Part shown: positions 43,387 to 55,400 of the stretch, in pieces
How positions within the stretch are numbered: position 1 is the first letter of the stretch
Layout of the letters: each line of letters starts with the position of its first letter
Assembly: GCA_023548195.1 (NCBI GenBank)
Contig: JAJHZJ010000008.1
Span: 895,999 to 959,998 of the forward strand
Length of the DNA stretch: 64,000 nucleotides
From: Bettongia penicillata ogilbyi
Taxonomy: Eukaryota; Chordata; Mammalia; Diprotodontia; Potoroidae
Direction of reading: 5' to 3'
Notes under the pieces: model-generated
Seen by the model: only the letters and a program-made list of their open reading frames with translations
Databases searched by the model: none
What the model was told of the DNA's origin: nothing
Translations under genes and position numbers: made by a program

Positions 43387-43542
43387 GTCAGGATCCATTT
43401 TTGAAGAAGAAAGCTGTATGTCATTGTGGTCTATCATCCGTCTAGATCAACCATTAAAATTTGGTGGACCTTCTTGCCTAGCTACAGCACACCAGCTTTT
43501 CTTAAAGTCTACAGAGAGCTCCCCAAACTGCCGTGGTAGCTC
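43387..43542 (+). CDS. Candidate protein-coding exon of an unknown gene
   Basis: Function unknown. A 156-bp segment (exactly 52 codons' worth, phase 2 at both ends) is open in one frame. It is preceded by a pyrimidine-rich acceptor ('cattcttttcacag') and followed by a good donor ('ctctg|gtgagtatc'). The frame continues open on both sides (43289-43705), which weakens the argument that only the exon is selected. The peptide begins S-G-S-I-F-E-E-E-S-C-M-S-L-W and later has F-G-G-P-S-C-L-A-T and S-P-N-C-R-G-S-S: four cysteines, no hydrophobic segment and mixed composition, unlike the Phe/Leu/Lys-biased chance ORFs around it. I recognise no family. No repeat overlaps it, and the next kilobase is repeat-poor. 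It could be an isolated exon of a gene with very long introns, or chance. Confidence 0.3.
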
Positions 43543-44700
43543 TGGTGAGTATCTTATTGAGTGCTACCACAACATAAGCTCCCACAGAGCCCAATTTCTG
43601 ATTTTCTTTTTTATTCAAATGCTGCTATTTTCTCATGTGCAAATTTCATGGAGTATTATAACAAATAACATTCTTCCCCTCTCTCCTACTTCCATACCAC
43701 CTTGACTGTAGCTATAGTACTTATACAAATTAATAGGAAGTATCTAAGTCTACATGAAAAAATGTGTGATTCCTTCTTAGAATTTAAAAAAGTTATTTTA
43801 TAATGACATTCAAAAAATTAGTTGGAAATGTTCAGTACACATAGTATTTTTTCCTGCTGGTAAGTGCCTTCAGAGTCAATTGTGAACCAAGAATAATCTG
43901 TGAGAATGATATATAGAATAGGTGGAGAAACTAAAACAGCTTTGGTTCATGAAGCAGAAATGATAAACGTGCCCAGAAAAATCTATAACAAGTGTTTAGT
44001 GGACGATATGAGTGAAAAATCTGTTGCATGCTAGTGAGATCACTAAGTAGAAATTAAGGCTATTAGCTGCTTTAATGAGCATATCCTGTCCATCTATTCA
44101 AGAAGCATACTGATTTCAGAGCTTAATAGGTGTCTATTTTTGTTAAGATTATTGGCATTTTTTTGGCATTGTGATCCTCAAGGTGCATGATAACCTTTTA
44201 CCTTAACAAGTCTGCATCATTGAAGTCACCAATGACTTTTCTTATTGTGATGCTTAGAAACTTCCGTATCTGGTTGTGATTATAATTTCAAGAATCATTT
44301 ATGAGGCTGTGATCATAAGTAGAAAAAAGATAATTTATTCTTTCATTTGCTGTGCCACATGTTATACTAGGACTCTACTTCTTAAATGTGTATTACTATA
44401 ATCAGTGAGAACTAATTTAAACATATGTTTCAGGCAGGGATTGAGGAAAGTCATTCTACCGAATGACTAAGTGTCATAGGTGATATTTGAAAGAAATGGT
44501 AGTGTTTTAAATGTGTGTGCATATATATGTATATACATATATATGATATGTTACGTACATTTTGTAGGCAATGAGTACGGATATAAAGTTCTGTGCCATA
44601 CATTTATACTTGATTCTGTGACTTTTGACAACCGTCACCTGCCAAAAGCTTGTTAAAAGCACCTTCTAGTGGAATTTCAAGGCTGTGGGGTTTTTGGCAA
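43543..44700. other. Repeat-poor stretch after the candidate exon
   Basis: No transposon recognised except a TATG run at 44515-44550. 43900-44330 is complex sequence that could include conserved non-coding DNA. Confidence 0.35.
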
Positions 44701-45084
44701 AGCCAGATAATTTTGTTCTTCATCTATTGAAAATAGGCCAGACACTGATTTGTTCTCCCAGTGACAATGATGGTTTGATTTAAACCCTCCACCCCTTGTC
44801 CAGGGCTCAATGTGAAATATTTTGACACATAGGAAAAGTTGTCAGGCACCATAAAATAAGACTTTACTATCATCTGATAAATTAATATGGAGATGCAAAT
44901 ATTCAAGAAATGGAACATAAAGAAAGATGAGAAAAAGTATTGAAAAAATAGGTTGAAGCAGAAGGGGAACGGGAAATTATCCTCTTTCTTTGGTTTCTCG
45001 TTCAGGTCTGATATTGCCTTGGTACAGGGAACTATAGTAAAGAGAGCTTTTCCACCCATGCTGATTGTCATTCTCTCTGCCACT
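44701..45084. other. Unassigned sequence holding a 119-codon minus-strand ORF
   Basis: The frame 45083-44724 reads through without a stop, but the peptide has a low-complexity Phe/Ser core and no family resemblance. No promoter or splice context. Likely chance. Confidence 0.35.
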
Positions 45085-45240
45085 TAGAATCTTAAGGTGT
45101 CACCCAGAGTCACTAAGAAGTTAATTGATTTACCCAGGGTCACACATCCAGTATGTGTTAGAGTCAATCAGGACTTAAAACCGAGGTCATCCACACCACA
45201 GGGATGGGTCTCTATCCATTTCTGGCATACTGCCTCCCAG
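45085..45240 (-). repeat. MIR-like SINE, antisense
   Basis: 'gtgtcacccagagtcactaa', 'tttacccagggtcacacatc', 'cagtatgtgttagagtcaat' and 'ctctatccatttctggcat'. Inverted body and head, ending near 'ctgcctccc'. Confidence 0.82.
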
Positions 45241-46860
45241 AAATAATTACGAAAGGCACAAATGATGCGTAGTATTTCTGTGAAACCATCAAACTCTTCA
45301 ATATATTACTGTAACTGACTGAAATATTTTTGTAGAAATTATAAAATCAGTATACAAAATTTAGAAATTATGTTCACTCATGGTCTTTAGAGTAAAATGA
45401 TTTTAACAAAATAAAAAAATCACAGGCTTACAAAAAGCAAGGTAGCTTTAAATTAGTATGTGCATTTTATAAATCATATTTTTCATCAATACACTAACTT
45501 ATATGCAGTAGAAATCTTGCATTTGAATGATGTTTTGGTCATCACATTTCCATAGTAAATTTTATTAATGAAGAAACATTCATTTTAAAGTCTAAGATTC
45601 CTTAGCTATGATAGCCTTTAAACACTTGAAGTTCTAATGGCATTGAAAATAGGTCCCAGTTATACCCATGTTTAGTCTGGTGATGCCACCATAGCAACAT
45701 TTATTTATAAAAACAAATTATTTTTATAAACAGCATCATCTACAAGGCACAATTGATTCTGTTTCTTAAGATAGCTTCCCTGATCCACCGAATTTGCTGA
45801 ATATCATTCAAGGAAGAGACTTGGGGAGTAATTTTCTAGCACTCTTCACTAGTAATAAAACAGCTCTTGAAAGAATACATTCCTCTTTGTAGGAACTGAA
45901 GGATTTTAAAAAGAAAAGAGCATCTGTTCCCTTTTCCCCCTAATGATTTTATTGTCTTCTGGATCATGGCAATTTGCTACACTGAGAAGAGGCATGTTGC
46001 AGTTCAGCACAGTTTGTCCTGTCTGGGAATATGGGTTTCCAAGCTGGGGGATCTGATTTACTTAAGACCTAACAGTTTCTCCCATTTTTCACCTGTTACT
46101 TAAATTTGAAAGCAGGTTTTAACTATTTTCTCTAGCAGAACAACAGTAGGTAACACCAGACTGTGTCCATGTCTCAGATCTTTACCCAAAGCTTTGCTAT
46201 AGATCTGTCAACATTTCCTTAAATACGCAGTATTACCGAGGTGAAAAAAAGAGCTCATAGTTTGAATATTCTTCTATTATATTTGCTATATATTGGTTAC
46301 AGTTCAGTAATAATGATCACAAATAAAAGAGATAAATCTAATTGCTTTTATCTCTCATTTTAAAAGTTGTTGAATATAAAAGAGAAATAATATAACTACA
46401 AATAATTTGATATGGTCTTTTTTAAAGACAAGATTGGCTTTACCAATAGGTGACTATTAGAATTCTGGGACTTGATATGCCTTTCACTAGTAAATCTTCT
46501 CCTGTTAGCTCTTTGACTTATAATTGAGGGATGACACGCTGTCATTAGAGATTCATTCCTTTGACTTAAGACTTTATTTCCCTATTAAAATATGAATACC
46601 TTTTGAGGATTCAAATCTCCTTGATGAAGGGAATAGAAAGGGCTTCTCATCAAAGGTGTTGCAGGTTCACAAATGCAGATGCTTCCAGGCACTGAGGAAA
46701 ATCAGCCTGAAGCTTTCTAATTGCCCATATGTCAGAAGCTGCAGGGGCTGATGAGTATTCCCAAAATGACCTGGGCACCTGGTTGATAGACGTTGTATGG
46801 TAAGATGGCAACAAGGTAGAGAATATAATGGAATCTCTCTTCTGTACAATCTATCCTTCA
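45241..46860. other. Unassigned, repeat-poor sequence
   Basis: No family recognised. A 64-codon minus-strand ORF at 46667-46861 carries no motif. 45640-45860 is complex and might be conserved. Confidence 0.35.
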
Positions 46861-46864
46861 CATT

Positions 46865-47240
46865 TGGCTACAGTAAGCTCTATCAGTCTGACATGTTCGT
46901 TCTCCAAATTAAAAGCATTCGGTGACTCTATATTACCTATAGAATAAAAGTAAAATTCCTTAGCTTGCATTCAAGGTCCTCCAAAATATGTTTTCAGCTT
47001 ATCTATCCTGTCTCGTTTAATATTATCCTCACTCAGGTGCCCCACGTTCAGACACATAAGGCTACTCGCTATCCTTTTGATCTGGTTTTTTCCCTCTCCA
47101 AATTCTTCCCCTTTTTAAAAGCTGTTCCTTATGTTAGAGTTCTTTGTTTCTTCTGCTCCCCTCCCCACCCCATCTCCATTAGTGACATACTTTCCCGTTT
47201 GCAAAGTCTAGAGGAAAAGTTACAATTTCTATGACTTCTC
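46865..47240 (+). mobile_element. L2 LINE body, sense
   Basis: 'gaataaaagtaaaattcctt', 'agcttgcattcaaggtcctc', 'ttcagcttatctatcctgtc', 'cccctccccaccccatctcc' and 'gtctagaggaaaagttacaa' follow the L2 segment that also occurs at 26.6-26.9 kb. Confidence 0.72.
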
Positions 47241-47274
47241 TCATCTGTTACAACAAATAATAGTAATAATAATA

Positions 47275-47495
47275 TAATTATACCAAAATTAACATTTATA
47301 TGCTTTGAGGCTTGCAAAGTATTTCACATAATCTCATTTGATTCTCAAAAGAGCAGTATAAGGTAGGTGCGATATTTACATTTTACAGGTGAATAGAGTG
47401 AGATTGAATGACATGTCTAGGATCATACAGTTAGAAATATCTAAGCGGAAATCTGAACTCAGGCTTTTTATGATTATAAATCCTGTATCTTATTG
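47275..47495 (-). repeat. T1 MIR/THER-like SINE, antisense
   Basis: 'gaggcttgcaaagtatttca', 'cataatctcatttgattctc', 'tttacattttacaggtgaat', 'ggatcatacagttagaaata' and 'gcggaaatctgaactcaggc'. Confidence 0.9.
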
Positions 47496-47594
47496 TAAAT
47501 GATGCTTCTTTGCTTGAGTCTCTGATTCCACTCCATGTGATATCTTTTATGCCCTTAATCATTTTCTCACCTGTTACAGAAATATGTACATGAC

Positions 47595-47715
47595 TTGTCC
47601 ACTCAAGCACCTTGTGAGTGCACTGAAGGGTGGAACGGAGTTCTAGTTCATCTTTCTACTCCCTGCTTCTAACACAAATTTTGCACTTAGTAGCCTCTTG
47701 GTAAATATCACTTAA
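47595..47715 (+). mobile_element. L2 LINE 3' terminus, sense
   Basis: 'gtgagtgcactgaagggtgg', 'tcatctttctactccctgct' and 'ttttgcacttagtagcctct' then 'tggtaaatatc' resemble the L2 end, diverged. Confidence 0.6.
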
Positions 47716-47764
47716 ATTTAATTTGGTTATTGAAATTGTACTCTGCAAAAGAGCCCCACTATCT

Positions 47765-47905
47765 TATAGGTGGATATGGCATAGTTGCAAGAGTCCTGGA
47801 GCTGTGGTTTGGGAGAATGGGTTCCAACACCAGTTATGTGACCTTAGTCAAGGCTATTTCCAATTTTAAATCTTACAGTCTTCAACTATGAAACTGAAGG
47901 GCAAA
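47765..47905 (+). repeat. MIR-like SINE, sense
   Basis: 'gtggatatggcatagttgca', 'agagtcctggagctgtggtt', 'aatgggttccaacaccagtt' (B-box region), 'atgtgaccttagtcaagg' and 'caactatgaaactgaagg'. Confidence 0.75.
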
Positions 47906-48004
47906 AATCAGAGAAAAACCATGACTAGAAAAGCAGGAGAGGGGTGTGTCTAGCAGATTCAACATGATTATAGAAATGCTAATTCTAGGGAAGAATAAAA
48001 TATT

Positions 48005-48850
48005 CAGGCCTTACTATTGTACACTAGAATGATTGAGCATGTCCTCCAGGAACTTACGATCTAATGGAGGAACCAACATGGAAACAACTAAGTACCAATA
48101 AGAAATATAAAATATAAATGCAAGATAACCTCAGAAGGGAGACAGTGTCATTAAGGAGGACCAAGAGAATCTTTTGGTAGAAGGTGAGATTTTAGCCGAG
48201 ATCTAAAAGGAAGTTAAGGAGGCAAAGACAAGGATGGAGAGGATTCCAACCACTGAGAACAACCAGTGAAAATGTAAGTGGATATCCTGTGAGAGGAACA
48301 TCAAAGAGGGGAGTGTCACTGGATTGCAGAGTACATGGAAAGAAACAAAATGGAAGAAAATAGGAAAAGTAGGAAGGGGCAGCCAGGTGGCACAGTTGAT
48401 ACAGTGCCAGGCCTGGATTCTTCTTTCTGAGTTCAAATCTCATCTTGGACACTAGCTGTGTGACCCTTACCAAGTCATTTAACACTGTTTGCCTCAGTTT
48501 CCTCATCTGGAATATGAGCTGGAAAAGGAAACTGCAAACTGCTCTAGTATCTTTGCCAAGAAAACTTTAAATGGGGTCATGGCAAATTGGACACAACTGA
48601 GACAACTGAACAACAGTAAAAGAAGGGTCCAGGTTGTGAAGGACTTTAGAAGCCAAATAGAGGATTTTATATTTGATACTTGAGATGATAGGGGATCAGT
48701 AGAGTTAATCATCAAGAGATCTTGTGGCCGTATACAGAAAGGATAAGGACTCTAGATGTGGGGGGTAGGGTAAGAACAGTGCATTCCAGTGCAAAAGTAC
48801 AGAAATGAGTCATGGAATGTTGTTGAGATAGGGTCATTGGGAAAAAAGAA
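48005..48850 (-). mobile_element. L2 LINE, antisense, 600 bp, split by a T4 SINE
   Basis: Left part: 'caggaacttacgatctaatg', 'ggtagaaggtgagattttag', 'ccgagatctaaaaggaagtt', 'ggagtgtcactggattgcag'. Right part from 48622: 'tccaggttgtgaaggacttt', 'agaagccaaatagaggattt', 'tatatttgatacttgagatg'. Removing the SINE restores continuous inverted L2. Confidence 0.88.
48377..48621 (+). repeat. T4 SINE inserted in L2, full length
   Basis: 'ggcagccaggtggcacagtt', 'gatacagtgccaggcctgga', 'tgagttcaaatctcatcttg' (B-box), 'gtttcctcatctggaatatg', 'aaggaaactgcaaactgctc', 'tagtatctttgccaagaaaa', 'ggggtcatggcaaattggac' and 'gagacaactgaacaacag'. Flanking 'aggaagg' and 'agaaggg' fit a short, imperfect target duplication. 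Confidence 0.95.
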
Positions 48851-49079
48851 AGTAACAAGAAAGTCTGAAGTTGTTAACCTAGGTGATTAGGAGGATGATA
48901 ATTCCACCAAAAGTTCATTTTTGAAAAATGTAAAGACACAAAGGCTATTTTTTTACATAATTTCGGTCTACCTTGCTTCTTATTTATGCACTTATGAAGA
49001 TAATTTTTGGAACTCAAGTGTGGAACTTCATATTAATCCTAAGTAGCTAAGTATATTAAATCATGGTGGGTACAGTACA

Positions 49080-49505
49080 GTAGCCTGTTGAGACATTAGG
49101 GAATGCTGATTCTGTCACGCAACTTGTTAACGATATCCCTAGGCTTTATACCATGTACAAATTTGATTTACTTACCATCCATGCCTCCATTCAAGTCATT
49201 GATTAAAATATTGAATAGCATAGGACAGAAAAAAGATGCCTGGGGCACTTCACTAAAGATGTACCTCTATTTTGACATGACTCTATTAATAACTACTCTT
49301 TGGGTTCATCATTTTACCACTTAAGAATTCACCAAATGGTACTATCATCCAGTCCAAATCTCTCCATCTTGTCCACACGTATAATAAGAGACACTTTGTC
49401 ATATGTTTTGTTGAAAATTTTTATGTTCAATCTGACTCATGTTTAAGGTCATTTTTCTTCATTCTGTCCAGTGGGAAGATGGAGGTTAGCTGACTTCCAT
49501 CATAT
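49080..49505 (-). mobile_element. L3/CR1-type LINE, reverse transcriptase part, antisense
   Basis: On the minus strand 'caatgacttgaatggaggca' gives the N-D-L-N-G-G residues after the V-L-F-N-I-F-I box, preceded by 'tatgctattcaatattttaa'. Plus-strand landmarks: 'tgtacaaatttgatttactt', 'gatgcctggggcacttcact', 'atctctccatcttgtccaca' and 'gagacactttgtcatatgtt'. Orientation is opposite to the other L3/CR1 copies here. Confidence 0.78.
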
Positions 49506-49984
49506 ATTAACTAATCTTTTATCTGCATAAAGAAAATTTCCCAGTTATAGCTCAGTCTTCATTTTCCCTCAGGCTAAGTAAGGGTATATTTTATAATGCT
49601 TTATTAATTTTCATTTCCAGATGTCTCATTTTTTTTGAAGCTCCGAATGGTCGCCTAAATTTCTAGAATTCTTGACATCATTATCTGTGAGTTAAATGTG
49701 AACAATTGGAAGAATAATTCTTTCTAATATCATATTGACCTAAGAGCTCAGGGAGATCTAGATTTCTTGGAACATGAGAATGGGACAATGAGTAGTGTGG
49801 TATTCTCAAATACTATTATTAACTTTTCTTCAGTTATGCATATCATTGGAAATCACCTAACCTTTTAAGCACAATTTGTTTAAAACAGAAGAGCGTTAAA
49901 ATGTAGATGTAAAATTGTTTCCTGATAGTGTTATTTCAAATGCATTATCACATTTGATTTTCTTCAGGTACTCTACACTCAGAG

Positions 49985-50197
49985 TGATGATAATAGCAAT
50001 GATATAGCACATCTTTTGCAGATTGCAAACTTTAGTAACAATATCTTTGTGATGCACAAATATTATTATCCTCATTACACAGATTAGGAAACTAAAGTTA
50101 ATAGAGGTCAAATGACTTCTTATCGCATAGTTAGTAGTACAACAATGGAGTTGATACTTAGATTTAGGTGTTCTGGTTCCAAGTCCAGCTCATGCTT
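49985..50197 (-). repeat. T1 MIR/THER-like SINE, antisense
   Basis: 'atgataatagcaatgatata', 'cctcattacacagattagga', 'aactaaagttaatagaggtc' and 'gttctggttccaagtccagc'. Confidence 0.82.
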
Positions 50198-50280
50198 TCC
50201 CTCTCCCTCTCCCTCTTCCTCTCCCTCTGCCTCTGCCTCTCTTCATCTCTCCCCCTCTCTCCCTCTCTCTCCCTCTCTCA
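50198..50280. repeat. CCCTCT pyrimidine tract
   Basis: C/T-only sequence with a few CTGCCT units, adjoining the inverted SINE head. Confidence 0.92.
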
Positions 50281-50654
50281 TTTTTTACTACTCCGCAACA
50301 ACTAAAACTCAACTCATCTTTCCCCAAAACTATCTCATTCCTGTTGTATTCCCTATAATGCCTAGCACAGTGCTTTCTAAAAATGTTTCCCTAACTTTGA
50401 TGTTAATAACTTGATGTAAATGATGGAATACAGTATTTACTAGATAACAAATAGTGTGGTAATCAGCACTCTTCTAAAGTCAACTGTCACTATCATTGTC
50501 ATTATCACTACTGCTAAAATTATTATTATTAAAATAAGACTAGAAAGCAGCTAGGATCCAGAATAGAGCATTGACTAAATGTTGCCAAGCTAACTTAATT
50601 TCCTTGTTTTGATGAAGTCAATAGGAGAGTGGGTCAAAAGGTAGGCATGAAAGA

Positions 50655-50815
50655 AAGAGTATGGCATAATGGGTAGGGTGGTAGATTTGAATCTCACCTC
50701 TGTATTTTCTAGATTATGACTGTGGGCAAATCATTTAATCTCTACATGAACCTCACTTCATCAGAGGTCTCTAAGGTTATCAACTCTAAATCTCTAATCA
50801 TGTGATGCTAGACAT
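50655..50815 (+). repeat. T2 SINE, sense
   Basis: 'gagtatggcataatgggtag', 'gtagatttgaatctcacctc', 'gtgggcaaatcatttaatct' and 'caactctaaatctctaatca' then 'tgtgatg'. Confidence 0.82.
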
Positions 50816-50862
50816 AGCATATGTTGATTTTTCTCAAGAAATTGGATAAAATCTCTTACAAA

Positions 50863-50928
50863 AAGATGTGTGTGTGTGTGTGTGTGTGTGTGGAGAGAGA
50901 GAGAGGAAGTAAGAGAGAGAGAGAGACT
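50863..50928. repeat. (TG)n-(GA)n compound microsatellite
   Basis: A TG array (50867-50891) switches to a GA array with one AAGTAAG interruption. Confidence 0.95.
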
Positions 50929-51399
50929 AGATCAGAGGTGTCAAACATACAGTAATAGTACAGTAACTAGGAAGTACTAAAGAAAATAAAAATGCAATAG
51001 AACATAAATAATGTTAATATGTTTGATTTTTAAAATCAGTATATGACCATAGGAATCCTTATGTATGGTTTGACTTTGAGATCATTGGACATGATCATAG
51101 AGGAGACAGGTGAATTTTTAACTTGTCTAGACAGTGGACAAATGGGTGGATGTTGGCTTGGAGGGAGGTGTCTAGCATCCTGCTATAGGACTCTGTCTTG
51201 GTTACTATTCCAGTCAAGCTTTCCATGAATGGCATGAATTGACTGTAAAGTTCTTGGGAACCAACACTATGATGTGGCTTCTACAGAAAATAAAGCAATC
51301 TTAGGTTTCATTAAAATAAATTCTTGTTTCTAAGGCAATATGTTTCTCCCCAGAGAGTCTTGTATTTCAAATTTGAGAATTTTTAAAATGTTAATTCTA

Positions 51400-51525
51400 G
51401 CTCTGATAATTTACTGCTTCTGCGATCTCGGTTGTTACTTATTTAAATTACTTTGACCGTCACTTTGTCATCTGTGAGAAGAGGACATCATGTCCAAGCA
51501 CCTCCCAGCTCCAGAATCTGAGAAA
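51400..51525 (+). repeat. MIR-like SINE, sense (weak)
   Basis: 'gctctgataatttactgctt', 'actttgtcatctgtgagaag' and 'agcacctcccagctccagaa' loosely follow the T2 body. Confidence 0.45.
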
Positions 51526-51559
51526 TCTGTTAATGAAGTAAACAATATGTCCACTGATG

Positions 51560-51928
51560 GGTGGGAAGTATGGTAGTCAGATTTGGGCACCATGTTTTAA
51601 CAGATAAACTGACAGTTACAGTGTGTTCATGGGTTGAAGCCAAGAAAGTAAGGGTTCCGAAATGTCTATCATATGAAGAATAGTTAAAAGAATGAAAACA
51701 TTTTGTTTCTGGAGATGAGGAAAATAGATATATACATATTTTTGTATGTGTTTGGGTCCCAAGAGTGAAACAACAAAAATATCTTTAGCTATTTAAAGGA
51801 TTGTAATGTAGAAAAGGGAGCCAATGTATTGCCACTGAACACAGTGGAGGAAATTTACAGGGAAGCGGATCTAGACTCAAGGAAGAAGATGATGTTGATA
51901 CAGTCCCCTTTCTATCCCCTGCCCTACC
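51560..51928 (+). mobile_element. L3/CR1-type LINE 3' part, sense
   Basis: 'gatttgggcaccatgtttta', 'atcatatgaagaatagttaa', 'tttgtttctggagatgagg', 'tagctatttaaaggattgta', 'atgtagaaaagggagccaat' and 'tacagggaagcggatctaga' are in L3/CR1 order. The TTCC tract begins where the element would continue. Confidence 0.68.
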
Positions 51929-52330
51929 TACTCCTTCTTCCTCCCTCCTTCCCTCCTTCCTGTCATTCCTTCCTTCCTTCCTTCCTTCTCTCCTTTCTTC
52001 CCTCCTTCCTTCCTTCCTTCTCTCCTTTCTTCCTTCCTTCTCTCCTTTCTTCCCTCCTTCCTTCCTTCTCTCCTTTCTTCCCTCCTTCCTTCCTTCCTTC
52101 CTTCCTTCCTCCCTCCTTCCCTCCTTCCTGTCATTCCTTCCTTCCTTCCTTCCTTCCTTCCTTCCTTCCTTCCTTCCTTCCTTCCTTCCTTCCTTCCTTC
52201 CTTCCTTCTCTCCTTTCTTCCCTCCTTCTCTCCTTTCTTCCCTCCTTCCTTCCTTCTCTCCTTTCTTCCCTCCTTCCTTCCTTCTTTCCTTCCTTCCATT
52301 CTTCCTTCCTTCCATCCTTCCTTATCTTCT
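51929..52330. repeat. 400-bp (TTCC)n polypyrimidine tract with higher-order structure
   Basis: TTCC arrays broken by CCTCCC, TCTCCTTTC and 'ctgtcattcc' variants. The 'tgtcatt' variant occurs at 51961-51967 and at 52129-52135 (168 bp apart) within the same local context, indicating duplication of a block. ORFs of 123-232 codons on both strands are artefacts. A looser C/T-rich tail continues to about 52475. Confidence 0.95.
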
Positions 52331-52475
52331 TCTTTTTCATTTTCTTCTTCTCACATTCTTTTGCTTTCTCTCTTTCTCCATTGCTGCATCTCTGCATCTC
52401 TGTCTGTCTCTTCCTCTCTGTCTTTCTTCCTCTGTCTATCTCTCCCCTCCATCTCTCTTCTCCCTCACCCCAAAA

Positions 52476-55400
52476 CACAAGAAGGAAAAATGTAGTTTCC
52501 ATTTTTAAGTTATGGACATTATTCTGAAGTAACTGGATCACCTTAAATTTCAGATTTAGTACATGTCAATACTAGAAACAGTTGAACTGAAATTGTTTTC
52601 AGGGGACATTTTGAAATGGGATAAATAGGTTACATTTAAATTTTTAAAATTTTAATACATTTCTAGTAAATATACTCAGGAAAAACACATGAATCTCAAG
52701 TGAAATAGTAGACAGCTAAAATTTGTAGAGGAAGTTCAAAAGACTTACTCAACCAAAAGACAATACTCTCTATGTAGTCCAACTCTGAAAAAAAAAAAAA
52801 AGAAATATCAGTAAAACTCAATTCTTCCAATGTGAAAAGGAGTCAGTTCACCTCTCTTGTTAGAGTAATTTCTCACTACTATGAGAGTGTAGCAGGGTAA
52901 TTCTTTTTCTTGAAATAGCACCACATCTTCAGATATGGTAGATGTTCACATCAAAGAAAGCTTTTCAAAGTGTCAGTCTTTCTAGAACCCTTAATTGGAA
53001 ACAAAGTGAGACACAACATCAACGGCATTGAAGTTGATATTGAGAATTCCCTGAAGCTATATATATTCTTAATAACAGGAAGCCTTCTCTTTAAATCACA
53101 AAAGTGGAATTTCTGAATGTGGTGCATTCATTTTAAGATGTCTTTGTATTCAGTAGCAGATAGAAAGGCAAATAATGTATCCTATATAAGTTGCGTAAAC
53201 TTTGTGAAGTCATCTCTCTAATATGCTGCTCATCATGAAAGATACAAGCAAATAACTGCCCAGCAAAAGTTGCTTATGAATATATGTTTTCCTTGAGTCT
53301 TAAATGGTTATTTATTTTATAAGTTTTAGTCAATTTCCTCTTTCAGCCTCCTATTTGGTAGTCAATTTATTATTCTGGACCAGGTTGATTAAACCCTGTT
53401 GCTTCAGGGGAAGTCCAAGAGAGTGGTACATTATTGGCATTACAGAAACAGTTTCCAGTAATCAATATATTTTTCTACCACATACAGGGTATATATTTAA
53501 GGACATAATTCATCAGAAATAGGCTTACTGGGGTTCTTCTTGTCATTTCCATTGATTTTTCACGTGCTGGTCTCTGTAAACATTTTGCATGTGATATAAC
53601 AGATGCATTCCTAATGAAGACAATCATTCTGAAGAAAAAAAAGTCTAATATTTGAAAAAATAAAATGTTTAAAATATAAGTAAGATAGAATGCCAGTGGT
53701 GCTTTCTTTTTAGTATTCTTCACATAAGAAAACAACAGAATAGATGGAAATTTACAAAAAAAAAAAAGTTATACTGAATGGGTCAATTTGGAGATTGTAA
53801 ATGCAATCTAAAATTTTGGAATCCTAATTTCCAAGTGTGGACTGTAATTATCGATCTGCCCTGTGATATAAAGCCAGGAAATTAAGCTTTCTCTCTCAGT
53901 TCTCTCTATGCCCATTTAAAAAAATTAATACAACAAATAAATTAATTATACACAGGAATACTTTGCTTTCCATAGTAGACATATTTGTGTAAAGTTGTAT
54001 AGAAATAAATACTTCATAAGTCAGAATCTGTTTTAATTGCATTGAATAAGGTCACTGTTTAAAGGAATCCTGTAATAGTTCCTTTCATACAGCAAAGAAA
54101 CTTTGTGAAATGGTCAGAGGAAAATAATCCAACTTTTCCACAGTTCTCAACCAGTCAGTAAGTAGGACCAAGAACTAGTAAAATTCCCCACGCTGAATTT
54201 GGAATAATAGACTTTTGGAGCATAATAAAGAGGGGATATGGAATTAGAGGGATTTTGTTTCATAAAATTGAACACTGGATAATTTTAGTTCCAAAATTTT
54301 CTCCTACTTCATTAGTTCCATGTTGTGCTTACCTCTTCAAGTAAAAAGAGGGCAAAAGTGAAATCATAATTTTTTTTTATTTCCATCAACAGCTTGAGTC
54401 AGATCTCTGCCCAAGCCTCCAATGAAAGGCTTTCAAAAGGGCATTTTTATTGTTTACCCTTGTGAAATATAAGAAGCAACTACCTCAAGTAATCAACCCA
54501 ATTAATGTTTCTGTTCCCACACATATATGACACTACTTAATCTCTCCATGGTTGGCAATAGATTTGCTGTCAAATTTAAGATATTAACTTGTTGGAAAAA
54601 GATTCAGTCATGGTTTGCCCAAAGGGAGAGGGGTGATCATTACTTATCCAGTTGCCCCAGGAGAAAAGTTAGCCTCAGCTAAAACTTACCTCTGGAATGG
54701 TTCTATGAATTGCTTTGACTTTACAAAGAAACAACTAGAAAAAGCCACAGAATGGTAGCTCTTATAAGAAGGATTATGATGAACAACCAAAATCTAAGTA
54801 TTTTCCACAGTAGCAGAAAATAGACGATTTCAACCATTTTCCTATGTTGTCTTTTTTGTCTTTCCATTAATGAGAATATTTTCTGGGGAGGATGTAGGAG
54901 TGACAGAAGAAAGGGAACTGGCAATGACTTTAAGGATCCACATATTCATTACAGTTGCTTCTCTCTTCCACCCCATTGGTCATGTTAGACTGACTAGCCT
55001 ATATTATGCCTCATTCTGAAACCATCAGTTGGCTCCCTATGATTCACACTTAGCCCATCAGATGGTGGACTCAGATGTTAATCAGACCAAGCCTTCTTAT
55101 CCCATAACCTACTCTCAAGAAATCCAGTCCGCCAACATCCATTTAAGCATGTGGGTGGATTTTGCCGGTACTGTGGTGGGCTGCATCTCATGGAATTTAG
55201 TGGCAATGTCGTTATAAAGAAATGGTATCCCATCGTGTGATTTACATCACGCTGTGTGAGCCGCCTACAGTTTTCAGCAGTTGGTTCTGTGTATGCAATT
55301 TATCCCTCTAGAAACCATTATTATAATACAAGAAATTCCTTAGGAAGTATAGAGGGAAGAACACATCACAGTCAGGCTGTAATAACTATTTATACCATTT

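Noticed and set aside
44724..45083. 119-codon minus-strand ORF
   Set aside because: Phe/Ser-biased low-complexity core, no promoter, splice or homology support; expected by chance in AT-rich DNA.
51785..52541. ORFs up to 232 codons, the longest in the window
   Set aside because: Pure TTCC/GGAA repeat translation flanked by L3/CR1 and C/T-rich sequence.
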